A DNA stretch of 64,000 nucleotides from positions 930,001 through 994,000 of the forward strand of contig NZ_CP094656.1 of the NCBI RefSeq assembly GCF_030643805.1, read 5' to 3'. Origin of the DNA: Alkalihalobacillus sp. AL-G (lineage in GTDB: Bacteria; Bacillota; Bacilli; Bacillales; Fictibacillaceae). Below are positions 8,445 through 17,815 of this stretch, piece after piece; position 1 is the first letter of the stretch, and each line of letters opens with the position of its first letter. A program made the translations under genes and the position numbers. Under the pieces are notes generated by a model. The model made no database searches. It worked only from the letters and a program-made list of their open reading frames with translations, and had not been told where the DNA came from.

Positions 8445-9317
8445 TCACCTTTTCAAAATCGGGATCCATATTTCACTTTTGAAAATTGGTGAGGATACAT
8501 CCTTATTCTCATTCCACAAAATTTCTGGTCCTTCTGTTTGTTCGTAGGTTGAGGATGGAAACCATTCGGAATATATTCGTCCCCATACATCCTGCAATGT
8601 ATCAGGGAATGGTCCGATTGCTTCAAATACAGTCCATGTTGAGGCAGGAACTTCATGTTGTGTCATGTTATTTGGACAATCTTTAGTTGTTGCTACGCCA
8701 ATATAGTGATCAAGCTCCCCTTTTTCCTCCATCCGGCCTTCCGAAAAGTTCGTGGATGCTTGAAGCAGTCCTAAAGGCTCAACATTCGAAAGCTTCTTAA
8801 GTTGATCAATCGTCTCGTCGTTTAATCTTTTCCACATAGAAGCAATTTCCGGATTAACCCCTTTGAAAATAATCGGAACCCTTTTCTTGATTCCAACAAT
8901 ACGAAATGCTTCTTTTTTTTCAATCCGATAATTCATTTCACTTCCTCCTTTAATAGATAACTGGAAGGTCATTTGTGGATAGGCTTTAAGTGAATGGCCA
9001 TTATTTCTAGCTTCTGACGGTTTTATGCCGTGCAAATTTTGAAAGGCTCTTGCAAAGGAATCAGGTGAGTTGTACCCGTATTTTATCGCGATGTCAATGA
9101 CCTTAACCTTGCTATCTTTAAGCTCGAAAGCTGCAAGAGTAAGACGTCTGCGACGGATATACTCCGTAAGCGTGACACCTGCAAGGAAGGAAAACATCCT
9201 TTTGAAATGATATTCGGAGCAAAAAGCCAGCCTTGCTGCTTCTTTAATGTCGATATCATACGTCAGATTTTCTTCAATATACGTTAAGGCTACATTCATC
9301 TGTTTTTGCAAATCCAT
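8445..9317 (-). CDS. AraC-family regulator with GyrI-like effector-binding domain
   Basis: 290-residue cytoplasmic transcription factor. Residues 1-105 hold two AraC-type helix-turn-helix motifs ([16 protein letters not shown] and [14 protein letters not shown]). After a linker, residues 130-290 form a GyrI-like / SOUL-type small-molecule binding domain ([19 protein letters not shown] ... YIGVATT ... [13 protein letters not shown]). This order matches BmrR/Rob/YdeE-like regulators that sense hydrophobic compounds. The start ATG at 9317 has CGGAGGT 7 nt upstream; an in-frame ATG 7 codons earlier overlaps no ribosome binding site. The target is unknown; it may regulate itself or a distant efflux gene. 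Confidence 0.9.
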   Translation of the reverse strand: MDLQKQMNVALTYIEENLTYDIDIKEAARLAFCSEYHFKRMFSFLAGVTLTEYIRRRRLTLAAFELKDSKVKVIDIAIKYGYNSPDSFARAFQNLHGIKPSEARNNGHSLKAYPQMTFQLSIKGGSEMNYRIEKKEAFRIVGIKKRVPIIFKGVNPEIASMWKRLNDETIDQLKKLSNVEPLGLLQASTNFSEGRMEEKGELDHYIGVATTKDCPNNMTQHEVPASTWTVFEAIGPFPDTLQDVWGRIYSEWFPSSTYEQTEGPEILWNENKDVSSPIFKSEIWIPILKR

Positions 9318-9719
9318 TAATATGACCTCCGTTTCCATTAGAATAGCAGGAGTTGACTGTACCCATCCGACATTTTGTGCACAATTATGTAGGGTTCATT
9401 TATGTTCTTAATCTTAACATGTAAAACACATATCCCTATACACCAACCTCCAAGGAAGTCTGGGTCATAGTAATTTTTAGTTATTTTTTATGCTAAACTG
9501 TAGGTGCTTTTCTGTAACAAGATAAGTGCTCTTTTTTGTCTGACGAATGTGTTGACTTTTGAATTGGATTGGTATAAATTTCTAACCATACTTATTTAAT
9601 GCCTTTCACCAATGTGAACAAATAGATTGAGAATGATGTGCATAAAATACATCATTATTTTTTTGCTCGAGTTATAGATTAAAAGATATAAGGATCTGAT
9701 CCGAAAAGGGGGGGATTCG
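9318..9719. other. 402-bp intergenic region with divergent promoters
   Basis: This lies between the divergent AraC-type gene and the giant membrane protein gene. It is AT-rich and has no open frame with a ribosome binding site. It must hold both promoters, but I cannot single out -35/-10 pairs with confidence. GAAAAGGGGGGGATTCG just before 9720 is the ribosome binding site of the next gene. Confidence 0.5.
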
Positions 9720-12700
9720 ATGGATTACTTATCATCGGAAGCAAAAAACAGGATCATGAAACAGGGTTTAAAAGAACTACAGGATCAAAATTACATAACG
9801 TGGGAGATTTATTCCGAGGTTCTTCATGCACAGAACGAGTATTATACGAACCTAGTAGAAAAGGAAAAAGCAGAGTTGGCAAAAAAAGAAGCGGCTGAAG
9901 AAGTGATATCCGAAAAAGCTGCTATTAAACTCGCAGAACCAAAACCTAAAAAAGTGAAAAAAACGTTGTCACCTCAAGAAGTACGTGAACGGAATATTAC
10001 GTGGTCGTTGAATTTAGGGGTCATCCTGCTGTTGATTGGCGGTCTCGTGCTTGCCACCAGCACGTGGGAAACCCTGGACAACTGGATGAAAACCGGGTTA
10101 GTTGCCCTCGTATCGATCCTGTTTTTCGGATTGGCTTATTTCACAAGAAATGTGCTGAAGATTGAGAAGACCGCTTTTGCGTTTCATGTTCTCGGCGGTT
10201 TGTTTTTACCGATAGTGATTTTATCTGCGGGTTATTTTGAACTGTTCGGCTCTTATTTTTCAGTGGAAGGAGAAGGACGTTATCTGTTCGGGGCAGCTGG
10301 TAGTTTGGTAGTTTTACCGATATATCTGTTCCTTTCTGTCAGACTCTCATCGCGGTTGTTCATCTGGTTTTCGTATGTGACATTCAGCGTGTTTGCCGGG
10401 TTTGGCATTGCAGCTTTGTACTTACCGATCGATGGCTTTTATCTTGGGATCATGTTGTTTAACGCGATATTGATTGCCGGATACCGCCTCTTGAAAAACA
10501 ACGACCGTTTGAATTGGATCACGAATGAATTTGTTCCATACATTCAGGCGAATTTGATTTTATCGACACTGCTTATGCTCGTATTTTACAATCATGAGCT
10601 CTTTTACAGCCTTAATCTGATTCTTACAGCAGTTTTATATTTATCGATGATTTATGTGACGAATCGTAAAGAGTACCATTTCGTGTTCAGTGCAATGCTC
10701 GTTTACGGGGCTTACCAATTGATTGAGCATTCCATTTTTGATGAGTTCGGAAGTATCGGTTATGCCTTGCTTGGGATTGTGTTCTTGATCTTGCCGAACT
10801 ATTTGACCGAAAACATTCCACTGCAAAAAGTGTTTCGCTATACAAGTGCCATTGTTTCAGGGTGTGCGTTCATATATATCAGCTGGGAAGGTATTTTACT
10901 TCGAATGAATGAACCTTCATTCGTTTTGCTGGTTGCCTATCTCATCATTTCGCTCAATTTCACGTACCTTTCAAACGTGGCAACACAACGGTTATTCATG
11001 TATTTAAGCCCAGTGTTCCTAATAAGTGCTCTGTACGAACTGGTTTTACTAGGTCAGAAGTGGCTCGGATATGACACCATCGAATTGCCTCTTTTTATCG
11101 TCGCATTCGTTTTATATAGTGTAATCGGATGCTTCGTTCAGCTTTCCTTTTTTAAAACGATTAGGGAAAGCTCCAGGGATGTCAGTGTCATTGTGATGGC
11201 GTTTTGTGTTCTCATCGGCTATGGGCTTATGAACTGGTGGCAGACAGGATTAATGCTCTTGTTGTTCGGTATTATTGCCTTGTTCGCCATCGGATTTGAT
11301 AAAAGAACGACTTTCACACAAAGTGCACCGTGGGTTCATGCTATCTCATTAGGGTTAGCGGTTGTCATGATCATTGAAGAATCTGGACAATTTTATAATA
11401 TAAATGAGCCTCTTGAAGCGATAAATCTGATAGGTGGCGGGATCGTTCTCCTGCTTGCAAATATAGTCTGGAAATCACTCAAACGTGATGCCCTTTCTAT
11501 AAGTGCATTTTTCGTTTCGCATGGATTTTATGCCTTGGGACTTGTAGGTGCATTGTCATTGGAAGTCAATGATCTGGTCCGTTCGGTAATTGTGTTGGGC
11601 GGTGTCGGAATGGCTCTTTTACTTTATCGGAAAACGAAATGGGGAGCAGTACCTTACGTTATCAGTAGTCTCTCACTGCTTTGTTATTTGACGGTGTTGT
11701 ATGCGATCCATTCCGAATGGAACATTACATCTGAATTGTTCAATTCGCTGCAATTTGTAATGGGAGCATTTTTACTGCTAGTCATTGGTCAATTCATTGG
11801 TGAAAGAGAAACGCAATTAATGAGAGGCTTTTGGTGGATCGGTCACATCTTCTTGCCTTTAGCAATGCTCGCCAGTTACGTGATTGATTACACGGATGCC
11901 GTATGGCCACTTGCATTAGCCGTTGTGATTTACGGGGTGAGCGTTTATATGGCAAAGATGGAATGGATGTTAAAAGCATTCCTGTATGCTAGTTTCACGG
12001 CCTTCACTCTGTTTGTTCAATTGATTTTGATCAGGTCGGATTTGCATCAGTATGAACACTATTCCTTTTTAATAACGAGTGTAATTATGGCTGTCGCATG
12101 GTATTTCAGTAAGGCTGAATGGCCAAGGAGAATTGCATACTACCTCGTTCCATTTTCTTTAATCGGGATCAGCGTATTTACAACAATTTATCCATATGAG
12201 TTGGACGCTTTTGTTGTAACCCTTGCCTACGCGGCAGGTGTATTGTTTATCATGCATCAAGAAAAATGGGATCTCTTTTCAATCGTTCCTCTCATATTCG
12301 TCTATTTCGGAGTAAGAATATACGGCCAAGCGAATCCTGACTGGGAGCATTTCATGTTACTCACCTATGCTGGATTGGCAGTGGTCTTTACGATTGTCGG
12401 GCTGTTGATTTATCGAACGATTTATAAAAAAGCGGAGGAAAAAAATAAGTGGGATCGTGTTGACTGGTATACAATCTCTGGTTTACTTACACTTGTAAGC
12501 ATGTATATTTACGCAGGAGAAGAACTCTGGACGAAGTTGCTTCCAGGAGTATTGATTTCAGTAAACTTGTTTTTACAGCGGGATCGTATCTTAAAGGTAC
12601 CTTCAAAGTGGCTGACGTTTATCGCCTGTGGTTATTTGCTTCAGCCGTATTATGCGGTTCTAATGAATAGTTCGGTTCCGCAGTTATTCGAACGGGAACT

Positions 12701-13145
12701 GTATGTGCTGCCATGGGTTGTGTTAGCCATCTTTCTTAAAAAAGTGTCCGATCAGCAATATAAGGTTATCGTCAATAGAGTCCAGTGGGCTGTGTTGGTC
12801 ATCGTTTCATTATTGCTCGTTCAGGATGGGATGGCGAGTTCAACCGTTTACGATGCGATCATTGTCGGTACGCTTTCTCTCGCTTCGATGCTAGGTGGAA
12901 TGGCTTATCGAATCAAATCCTTTTTCTTTGTCGGCTCAGGCGTGTTGCTGTTGAATGTGTTCCTGCAAACGAGACCATATTGGGGCAACTTACCGTGGTG
13001 GGGATATCTCCTTATCGCAGGCTCGATCCTGATTGCTGTCGCAAGTTATAACGAATGGCATAAACAGAAGACATCAGACGGCAAACAAACCCTCCTAGCC
13101 AAATTCAACAAAAAGATCGTCCAAAGAATTAAAAAGTGGGAGTAA
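9720..13145 (+). CDS. Very large polytopic membrane protein (DUF2157 / SCO7613-C-like)
   Basis: 1141-residue protein of unknown function. Residues 1-95 are hydrophilic and Lys/Glu-rich, with an N-terminal short helical hairpin (SEAKNRIMKQGLKELQDQNY...) resembling the SHOCT-like tails of membrane proteins. From residue 98 the protein is almost entirely hydrophobic, with roughly 30 predicted membrane spans separated by very short loops. The first membrane hairpin (LNLGVILLLIGGLVLATSTW...) resembles the DUF2157 N-terminal membrane unit. No catalytic or nucleotide-binding motif is visible. It stands alone, with a GGGGGGGA ribosome binding site 5 nt before the ATG. A channel, a transporter or a lipid-handling scaffold are all possible; I cannot choose. 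Confidence 0.75.
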   Translation: MDYLSSEAKNRIMKQGLKELQDQNYITWEIYSEVLHAQNEYYTNLVEKEKAELAKKEAAEEVISEKAAIKLAEPKPKKVKKTLSPQEVRERNITWSLNLGVILLLIGGLVLATSTWETLDNWMKTGLVALVSILFFGLAYFTRNVLKIEKTAFAFHVLGGLFLPIVILSAGYFELFGSYFSVEGEGRYLFGAAGSLVVLPIYLFLSVRLSSRLFIWFSYVTFSVFAGFGIAALYLPIDGFYLGIMLFNAILIAGYRLLKNNDRLNWITNEFVPYIQANLILSTLLMLVFYNHELFYSLNLILTAVLYLSMIYVTNRKEYHFVFSAMLVYGAYQLIEHSIFDEFGSIGYALLGIVFLILPNYLTENIPLQKVFRYTSAIVSGCAFIYISWEGILLRMNEPSFVLLVAYLIISLNFTYLSNVATQRLFMYLSPVFLISALYELVLLGQKWLGYDTIELPLFIVAFVLYSVIGCFVQLSFFKTIRESSRDVSVIVMAFCVLIGYGLMNWWQTGLMLLLFGIIALFAIGFDKRTTFTQSAPWVHAISLGLAVVMIIEESGQFYNINEPLEAINLIGGGIVLLLANIVWKSLKRDALSISAFFVSHGFYALGLVGALSLEVNDLVRSVIVLGGVGMALLLYRKTKWGAVPYVISSLSLLCYLTVLYAIHSEWNITSELFNSLQFVMGAFLLLVIGQFIGERETQLMRGFWWIGHIFLPLAMLASYVIDYTDAVWPLALAVVIYGVSVYMAKMEWMLKAFLYASFTAFTLFVQLILIRSDLHQYEHYSFLITSVIMAVAWYFSKAEWPRRIAYYLVPFSLIGISVFTTIYPYELDAFVVTLAYAAGVLFIMHQEKWDLFSIVPLIFVYFGVRIYGQANPDWEHFMLLTYAGLAVVFTIVGLLIYRTIYKKAEEKNKWDRVDWYTISGLLTLVSMYIYAGEELWTKLLPGVLISVNLFLQRDRILKVPSKWLTFIACGYLLQPYYAVLMNSSVPQLFERELYVLPWVVLAIFLKKVSDQQYKVIVNRVQWAVLVIVSLLLVQDGMASSTVYDAIIVGTLSLASMLGGMAYRIKSFFFVGSGVLLLNVFLQTRPYWGNLPWWGYLLIAGSILIAVASYNEWHKQKTSDGKQTLLAKFNKKIVQRIKKWE

Positions 13146-13448
13146 TGATAGCGGGTACACCCTAAATCTTACACAGTCTAAAACGCAGGTGATTTCACAA
13201 ATGATCAGCTGCGTTATCACTTGATATAAAGAGGGAAATCCCGTAATCATTCAGGTCAAAACTTTATTTCTTTAAAATTAAAAAATAAATACAATTTGCT
13301 TTTCCGGATTTTATCTGTTATTCTTAATTAGAATTATTTTTGTTCGATCTGTATTGAATGAATAAGTGTTTAAACTTTTCGCCTTTGATATCTAATTGAG
13401 CAACTATAGTATTAAAAAGTGGATATACCCACACAGGAGGAAACAAAT
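13146..13448. other. Long leader region of the cold-shock gene
   Basis: 303 bp without a gene. An inverted repeat AACGCAG ... CTGCGTT (13181-13216) has no T run and is a weak terminator candidate for the upstream gene. The AT-rich remainder should contain the promoter and a long 5' leader of the cold-shock gene; long structured leaders are known for csp mRNAs. No individual elements are clear. Confidence 0.45.
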
Positions 13449-13649
13449 ATGCAAGAAGGTACAGTAAAATGGTTTAACGCAGAAAAAGGTTTCGGCTTTA
13501 TCGAAATTGAAGGTGGAGAAGATGTATTCGTACATTTTTCAGCTATCCAAGGCGAAGGATTTAAATCTTTAGATGAAGGTCAAAAAGTTACTTTTGACAC
13601 TGAACAAGGTCAACGTGGACCTCAGGCTACTAACGTAAACAAAGCATAA
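13449..13649 (+). CDS. CspA/CspB-family cold-shock protein
   Basis: 66-residue RNA chaperone binding single-stranded RNA and DNA. It has both ribonucleoprotein motifs, KGFGFIEI (RNP1) and VFVHFSAI (RNP2), in a single five-strand OB fold that fills the entire protein, and the typical start [14 protein letters not shown]. The ATG at 13449 has ACAGGAGGAAAC upstream; longer in-frame starts are not family-like. Sequence is close to B. subtilis CspB, CspC and CspD; I cannot assign the paralogue. A strong terminator follows within 6 bp, so it is a single-gene unit. Confidence 0.96.
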   Translation: MQEGTVKWFNAEKGFGFIEIEGGEDVFVHFSAIQGEGFKSLDEGQKVTFDTEQGQRGPQATNVNKA

Positions 13650-13654
13650 TTATT

Positions 13655-13684
13655 AAAGGACTCTATTTTAGAGTCCTTTTTTTA
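13655..13684. terminator. Bidirectional terminator between csp and a small minus-strand gene
   Basis: AAAGGACTCTA and TAGAGTCCTTT form an 11-bp stem, with T-runs on both strands. It ends csp on the plus strand and, only 3 bp past its stop, the 44-codon minus-strand gene. Confidence 0.9.
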
Positions 13685-13687
13685 TTG

Positions 13688-13822
13688 CTAATAAGTATGC
13701 TTGGGTAACATCAAACCCCGCTTATCAGCTAGTTCAATTCTTCTGATTTCTAAACCTACCATTAAAAATACGAGAGATTTCGCGAGTAATGCCGCTACAC
13801 CCCAAAAGTTTAAGAAATTCAA
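13688..13822 (-). CDS. Putative 44-residue membrane protein
   Basis: A short frame with a hydrophobic middle (GVAALLAKSLVFLMVGLEI), followed by a charged tail (RRIELADKRG) and the end LMLPKHTY. It ends 3 bp from the shared terminator, which argues that it is, or was, a gene. The only plausible start is TTG at 13822 without a good ribosome binding site; the frame is open only about 10 codons further back. It may be an intact small protein with a weak start, or the surviving 3' end of a longer gene. No family recognised. Confidence 0.42.
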   Translation of the reverse strand: MNFLNFWGVAALLAKSLVFLMVGLEIRRIELADKRGLMLPKHTY

Positions 13823-13918
13823 TTTGCTAAATGCGACTATCCGCAAGGATGTTTATTTATCGTAAATGACATACTATACTCACTGGACAGATTGTATTCA
13901 AAAGGAGTTAAATATTTT

Positions 13919-14110
13919 ATGAAGTACAGGAAATCGCAAATGAAACAGTTGGTCAAAGACAATAAAGAATTGCAAATGCGCTTAAAAGAGTTAATGGAAG
14001 AACACGACCTTGAGAAAACCTATGCCCTTAAGGCTTTGTACCATTCGGAAGTTACTTCAGGAGGAAAGTATCAGTTAGCATACCAAGCGCTTGACTTACC
14101 CAAAGGATAA
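13919..14110 (+). CDS. Small hypothetical protein (63 residues)
   Basis: Starts at ATG 13919, with AAAGGAG 11 nt upstream. The product is hydrophilic and mostly helical (KQLVKDNKELQMRLKELMEE is coiled-coil-like), ending in a short non-helical tail (LDLPKG). It has no membrane span or metal-binding motif. It could be a small regulator or a spore-associated protein, but I recognise no family. It is alone, convergent with the three-gene minus-strand cluster to its right. Confidence 0.6.
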   Translation: MKYRKSQMKQLVKDNKELQMRLKELMEEHDLEKTYALKALYHSEVTSGGKYQLAYQALDLPKG

Positions 14111-14135
14111 GTGCTATTTTTCAAAGATTTAATGT

Positions 14136-14339
14136 CTAGTACGTTTTTACAAGATACGCATCTTCCCCAAGGTAATCAACGCTTATAACCTTTTCGCCGT
14201 TATACGTATCGTTTTTTTAAATTACAAAAGAAACGGCATCCTCTTCAAAATATTCCTTTAAAAGAGAAAAGGGGTTGATTAACGGACCAATAAGTACTCC
14301 AGCAAGAAAAATAATGAGAAAGATAAGTGAACGTTTCAT
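14136..14339 (-). pseudogene. Small signal-anchored protein gene interrupted by an in-frame TAA
   Basis: The minus strand has AGGAGG 8 nt before an ATG at 14339, then a membrane anchor (MKRSLIFLIIFLAGVLIGP) and an acidic stretch, and stops at TAA (14217-14219) after 40 codons. The same frame then continues for 26 protein-like codons (NDTYNGEKVISVDYLGEDAY) to a TAG at 14136. A single base change (AAA to TAA) in a 67-codon gene is the simplest explanation. A 40-residue product can still be made. It is the last gene of a cluster with the two upstream minus-strand genes, 12 bp after the previous stop. Confidence 0.6.
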
Positions 14340-14351
14340 ACTCACAACCTC

Positions 14352-14711
14352 CTATGGATATGTGGTATCCGGATCAGGGTGTTTTCCATTCAGTGTTTTC
14401 ACCCAATAGAGCGGCGGATCCATTCCAGGTAGAAAAATATGTACATACTGAATCGTCAACGCTTCAACAGCAACTTCGGGTTCTGTTTGAAAACGAACTT
14501 GAAACTCCTCCTGTAAATCAAAAGCGAAATAATAATGGAATTGGTCATGTTTAAAATTAGGGTTTTTCGCAAGCACAGACCGGACCCCTCCAGAAACCCC
14601 GTCCCAAAAGGTTGCATTATTGAAAAATGCGACTTTCACTCGTGATTGTACTGCAGGACCCATACCATCAGTCACGATATCAATTTTTTCAGGTGAAGAA
14701 ATCGCAATCAC
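14352..14711 (-). CDS. Hypothetical protein (119 residues)
   Basis: No family recognised. The product is soluble and beta-rich in appearance, with many aromatic residues (FKHDQFHYYFAFDLQEEFQVRF) and an end rich in Pro and Asp (GKHPDPDTTYP). The start is a GTG at 14711 preceded by TTGGAG, since no in-frame ATG exists; the same frame upstream runs back to the stop of the neighbouring gene. No signal peptide is visible. It is probably co-transcribed with the membrane protein genes on either side (gaps of 36 and 12 bp). Confidence 0.6.
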   Translation of the reverse strand: MIAISSPEKIDIVTDGMGPAVQSRVKVAFFNNATFWDGVSGGVRSVLAKNPNFKHDQFHYYFAFDLQEEFQVRFQTEPEVAVEALTIQYVHIFLPGMDPPLYWVKTLNGKHPDPDTTYP

Positions 14712-14747
14712 ATTAACTCCAAGTGGATTCCGTTCTAATGGCCGCTT

Positions 14748-15032
14748 CTAATTCCCCTCCAATACATATCCTCGCTCATCTTTCTCGAGTGATAATTGCA
14801 AAGCATTTGGAGTAGTTTGGTAGAACAGGAGAAAGATACCGACTGCTCCAGCACATAAAAAGATTGCAGGTATCGAAAGGATGATCCAACCTTTTTTACG
14901 AGTAGTCGCTCGCTTTATAAAAAATACTCCCGCGAAAGTCGGAAGTACGATTACAGTGAAAAAAAGTAAGAATACGATTGAAGACAGTCCCAAGTTTGCT
15001 TTCCCCCTTGCAAAAAACGATAAATCCATCAT
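14748..15032 (-). CDS. Hypothetical two-span membrane protein
   Basis: About 94 residues with two hydrophobic segments (LSSIVFLLFFTVIVLPTFAG and GWIILSIPAIFLCAGAVGIF) separated by a basic loop (KRATTRKKG), and a short extracytoplasmic-looking tail. Starts considered are ATG 15032 and TTG 15047; neither has a strong ribosome binding site. It is the first gene of the three-gene minus-strand cluster. Function unknown. Confidence 0.55.
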   Translation of the reverse strand: MMDLSFFARGKANLGLSSIVFLLFFTVIVLPTFAGVFFIKRATTRKKGWIILSIPAIFLCAGAVGIFLLFYQTTPNALQLSLEKDERGYVLEGN

Positions 15033-15136
15033 ACTAATTAATACCAATCTTGTTAAGGGAATTTTCTGAAAAGGTATATTAATTGTCTTTATGGAACTTA
15101 GTTATAAGCCTATCGAATTTAAGGAGAGTATCAGCT

Positions 15137-16045
15137 ATGAACAAGTGGGCATATGTATTCATTGTATTAGGCGCAGCTTTATGGGGACTTATTGCCATTT
15201 TTGTTGAAGGATTATATGAATATGGGTTTACTCCGTTACAAGTTGTTTCGATCCGGGTCCTGACGTCAGCAATTCTGCTTGTAATCGTTGTTCTCGTTAA
15301 AAATCCAGCTCTCATGCGGATCGATTGGCGAGATAGCTTTTACTTTGTCGGAACGGGCATCTTCAGTATTGTTTTCTTTAACTGGTGTCTATTTACGGCG
15401 ATTCAAGAAACATCGATTGCCGTTGCTGCGATCCTGTTGTACACGGCACCGGCCATTGTAACATTGCTTTCCCGCTTGCTTTTTAAAGAGTGGCTTACCA
15501 TGAGAAAAATGGGCGCTCTCTTTTTGACACTAGTTGGATGTGTATTTGTTATCGGAGTCATCCCGGGTGGTACGAGTTCGGTTTCAGCATACGGTGTGAT
15601 CGTTGGACTTTGTTCCGGGTTAGGCTATGCTCTCTACAGCATTTTTGGAAAATATGCACTCGAAAAATACTCATCGATGACAGTGACACTTTACACGTTC
15701 ATTTTTGCAACGGTTGCCATTGCTCCGTTCAGTGGATTGTGGAACCAATTGGATACGCTTCTTAAAACAGAAGTTATATTAAATACAGTCGGAATCGGTT
15801 TCTTTTCTACCGTTCTCGCTTATCTTTTATATACAATTGGATTGCAGTATGTCGAGTCAAGCAGGGCATCGATCACGGCTACCATCGAACCCGTCGTTGC
15901 CACCCTGATCGGCGTCTTCATGTTTCGAGAACCGTTAAGCGGTTGGCAGCTTACAGGAATTATTCTCGTACTGAGCGCGGTGATGATCGTACAGGAAAAG
16001 CGGAAAGAAGCCGTTCAACATTCTATAACATATGAGGTGAAATAG
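15137..16045 (+). CDS. EamA/DMT-family transporter
   Basis: 302-residue inner-membrane transporter of the drug/metabolite superfamily with ten predicted spans formed by two EamA repeats (about residues 5-135 and 150-285). The start of the second repeat is marked by SAYGVIVGLCSGLGYALYSI and its end by the glutamate segment TATIEPVVATLIGV, both usual in this family. The ATG at 15137 has AAGGAGAG 12 nt upstream. It is followed after 2 bp by the SDR gene, so the two are one transcript. Members export amino acids, nucleosides or small drugs; the substrate is unknown. Confidence 0.92.
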   Translation: MNKWAYVFIVLGAALWGLIAIFVEGLYEYGFTPLQVVSIRVLTSAILLVIVVLVKNPALMRIDWRDSFYFVGTGIFSIVFFNWCLFTAIQETSIAVAAILLYTAPAIVTLLSRLLFKEWLTMRKMGALFLTLVGCVFVIGVIPGGTSSVSAYGVIVGLCSGLGYALYSIFGKYALEKYSSMTVTLYTFIFATVAIAPFSGLWNQLDTLLKTEVILNTVGIGFFSTVLAYLLYTIGLQYVESSRASITATIEPVVATLIGVFMFREPLSGWQLTGIILVLSAVMIVQEKRKEAVQHSITYEVK

Positions 16046-16047
16046 TA

Positions 16048-16818
16048 ATGGCGAATCGTAAAGTTGCACTTGTAACAGGGGCGAGCCGTGAGAAAGGAAT
16101 CGGAGCGGGGGTGTGCAGAAGGCTTGCGCAATCAGGAGTAGATGTCTTTTTTATCTACTGGACGAATTATGACCAGCTAATGGAATGGGGGGTTCAAGAG
16201 GATGAACCCGAGCGTCTAGCCGATGAAATAACGTCAATGGGAGTACGTTGTGAACATGCCCAATGGGATTTATCGGATGCTTTACGCTTACCGGCGTTGA
16301 TTGAACGAGTTACCGAAAGTCTTGGCTATCCGGATATGCTCATCAACAATGCCTGTTATTCGGTCGATGATGATGTCGAATCGATCACTGCCGAAAGCCT
16401 CGATGCACATTATCAAATCAATGTTCGAGCAACGACACTTTTAACGGTCGCGTTTGCAAGGGGATTTTCGAAAGGGTCTGGAGGACGGGTGGTCAGTCTT
16501 ACATCAGGACAATCGCAAGACCCGATGAGTGATGAGATTTCCTATGCAGTAACGAAAGGAACCGTCGAGACATTAACGAAAACGTTAGCACCCCCACTTG
16601 CGAAAAAAGGGATTACGATCAATGCCGTGAATCCGGGACCTAACGATACGGGGTGGATGACGGATGATCTGAAGGAAGCGCTCTTGCCAAGATTTCCGAT
16701 GGGGAGAATTGGAAAACCGGATGACGTCGCAAAACTGATCCAATTCCTGTCGAGTGAAGAGGCAGAATGGGTGACAGGACAGATCATCCATTCAGAAGGC
16801 GGATTTTTACGATCCTAA
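16048..16818 (+). CDS. SDR-family oxidoreductase
   Basis: 256-residue short-chain dehydrogenase/reductase, cytoplasmic, NAD(P)-dependent. The cofactor motif is TGASREKGIGAG (a slightly expanded TGxxxGxG, as in the FabL/FabI-like 'divergent' and classical SDR group), followed by NNACYS, the catalytic Ser in SLTSGQ and the YAVTKG Tyr-Lys pair. The C-terminal segment GQIIHSEGGF is standard. It follows the EamA transporter with a 2-bp gap and overlaps the convergent AEC transporter gene by 12 bp. The substrate cannot be told. Confidence 0.92.
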   Translation: MANRKVALVTGASREKGIGAGVCRRLAQSGVDVFFIYWTNYDQLMEWGVQEDEPERLADEITSMGVRCEHAQWDLSDALRLPALIERVTESLGYPDMLINNACYSVDDDVESITAESLDAHYQINVRATTLLTVAFARGFSKGSGGRVVSLTSGQSQDPMSDEISYAVTKGTVETLTKTLAPPLAKKGITINAVNPGPNDTGWMTDDLKEALLPRFPMGRIGKPDDVAKLIQFLSSEEAEWVTGQIIHSEGGFLRS

Positions 16819-17745
16819 TAGTTTTAAAAGCCCATATAAAAGCGTAATCGTAACCATCGAAAGCACCGTTGAAACAGACGAACCAATAGAAGCAAAATAC
16901 GGATCACCACCATATTTACGAGCATATAAAGCGATGGTTGGAGCGGACGGGGTGGCGGCGACGAGTACGACAACGATCAATAGTGATTCTTTTATGGGGA
17001 TGGCTATTAGAGGAACTAGGCAAAGGGGAATGAATAACAATCTCGTAAATATAGACAGCCAGAGGTATTTGCTATGTAAAAAGGCCGATACCTCTGATGC
17101 ACTCAAGTTTGCCAAAAGGATTCCGATAATTAGCATAGATAAAGGGATAGTCGGGAGTCCGACGGTTTCGAATAAATTATGAAAGGATTTAGGCCATTGG
17201 AATGGGAGCATAAATACAACAAAGCCGACGATGGTTGAAATAACACCAGGGTTGAAAGCTAACCACTTCCAGGAAAAGGATGCATTGGTTCGTCCCACAA
17301 CGTAAATTCCATAAGTCCAAATCAATAGTATATACAAGAAGTTGAATACGGCGGTATATAGGATTCCAGTATTGCCGAGTAAAATATAGATGATGGCATA
17401 CCCGATAAAGCCCTGATTTCCAAACACAATCAACCCTTCATACACACCCTTTTGCTTTTCAGGAAGGTCAGCTCGTTTTCGTAAAAACATTCCTATTCCA
17501 CAAGCAAGGATGATTGCGATGCACGATAACCCGATTAACCAGGAAAAGTCATGTAGGTAAGCGGGGTCATATGGAAAATCCATCGAATATAAAATGAGTG
17601 CGGGCAACGTGATGTAAAGGACGAGCTGTGTCAATACATAATCAGATGCTTCTGGAAGGATCTGATACTTTCGGGCAATGTAGCCAATAAATGCAATGCC
17701 ATATAGCATAATCATTTCTTGAAATAATAGAGTTGCAGCGCCCAT
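16807..17745 (-). CDS. AEC-family (auxin efflux carrier) transporter
   Basis: 312-residue membrane protein with ten predicted spans in two five-helix bundles, as in bacterial AEC/malonate-type carriers. Typical segments are YGIAFIGYIARKYQILPE at the start, the FGNQGFIGYA helix break (residues 103-112) and ATPSAPTIALYARKYGGD near the end. The ATG has AAAGGAGG upstream. Substrates in this family include malonate, malate and other organic acids. Its last 4 codons overlap the SDR gene on the other strand. Confidence 0.9.
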   Translation of the reverse strand: MGAATLLFQEMIMLYGIAFIGYIARKYQILPEASDYVLTQLVLYITLPALILYSMDFPYDPAYLHDFSWLIGLSCIAIILACGIGMFLRKRADLPEKQKGVYEGLIVFGNQGFIGYAIIYILLGNTGILYTAVFNFLYILLIWTYGIYVVGRTNASFSWKWLAFNPGVISTIVGFVVFMLPFQWPKSFHNLFETVGLPTIPLSMLIIGILLANLSASEVSAFLHSKYLWLSIFTRLLFIPLCLVPLIAIPIKESLLIVVVLVAATPSAPTIALYARKYGGDPYFASIGSSVSTVLSMVTITLLYGLLKLLGS

Positions 17746-17815
17746 AAAAATCCCTCCTTTTGCAGGGTATGAGAGAGTTCAAACATAGGTGCACTTCTTG
17801 GGAAAGGGACTGAAT

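Noticed and set aside
13181-13216. Hairpin after the giant membrane protein gene as its terminator
   Set aside because: It has a 7-bp stem but no T run, so it was noted only as weak.
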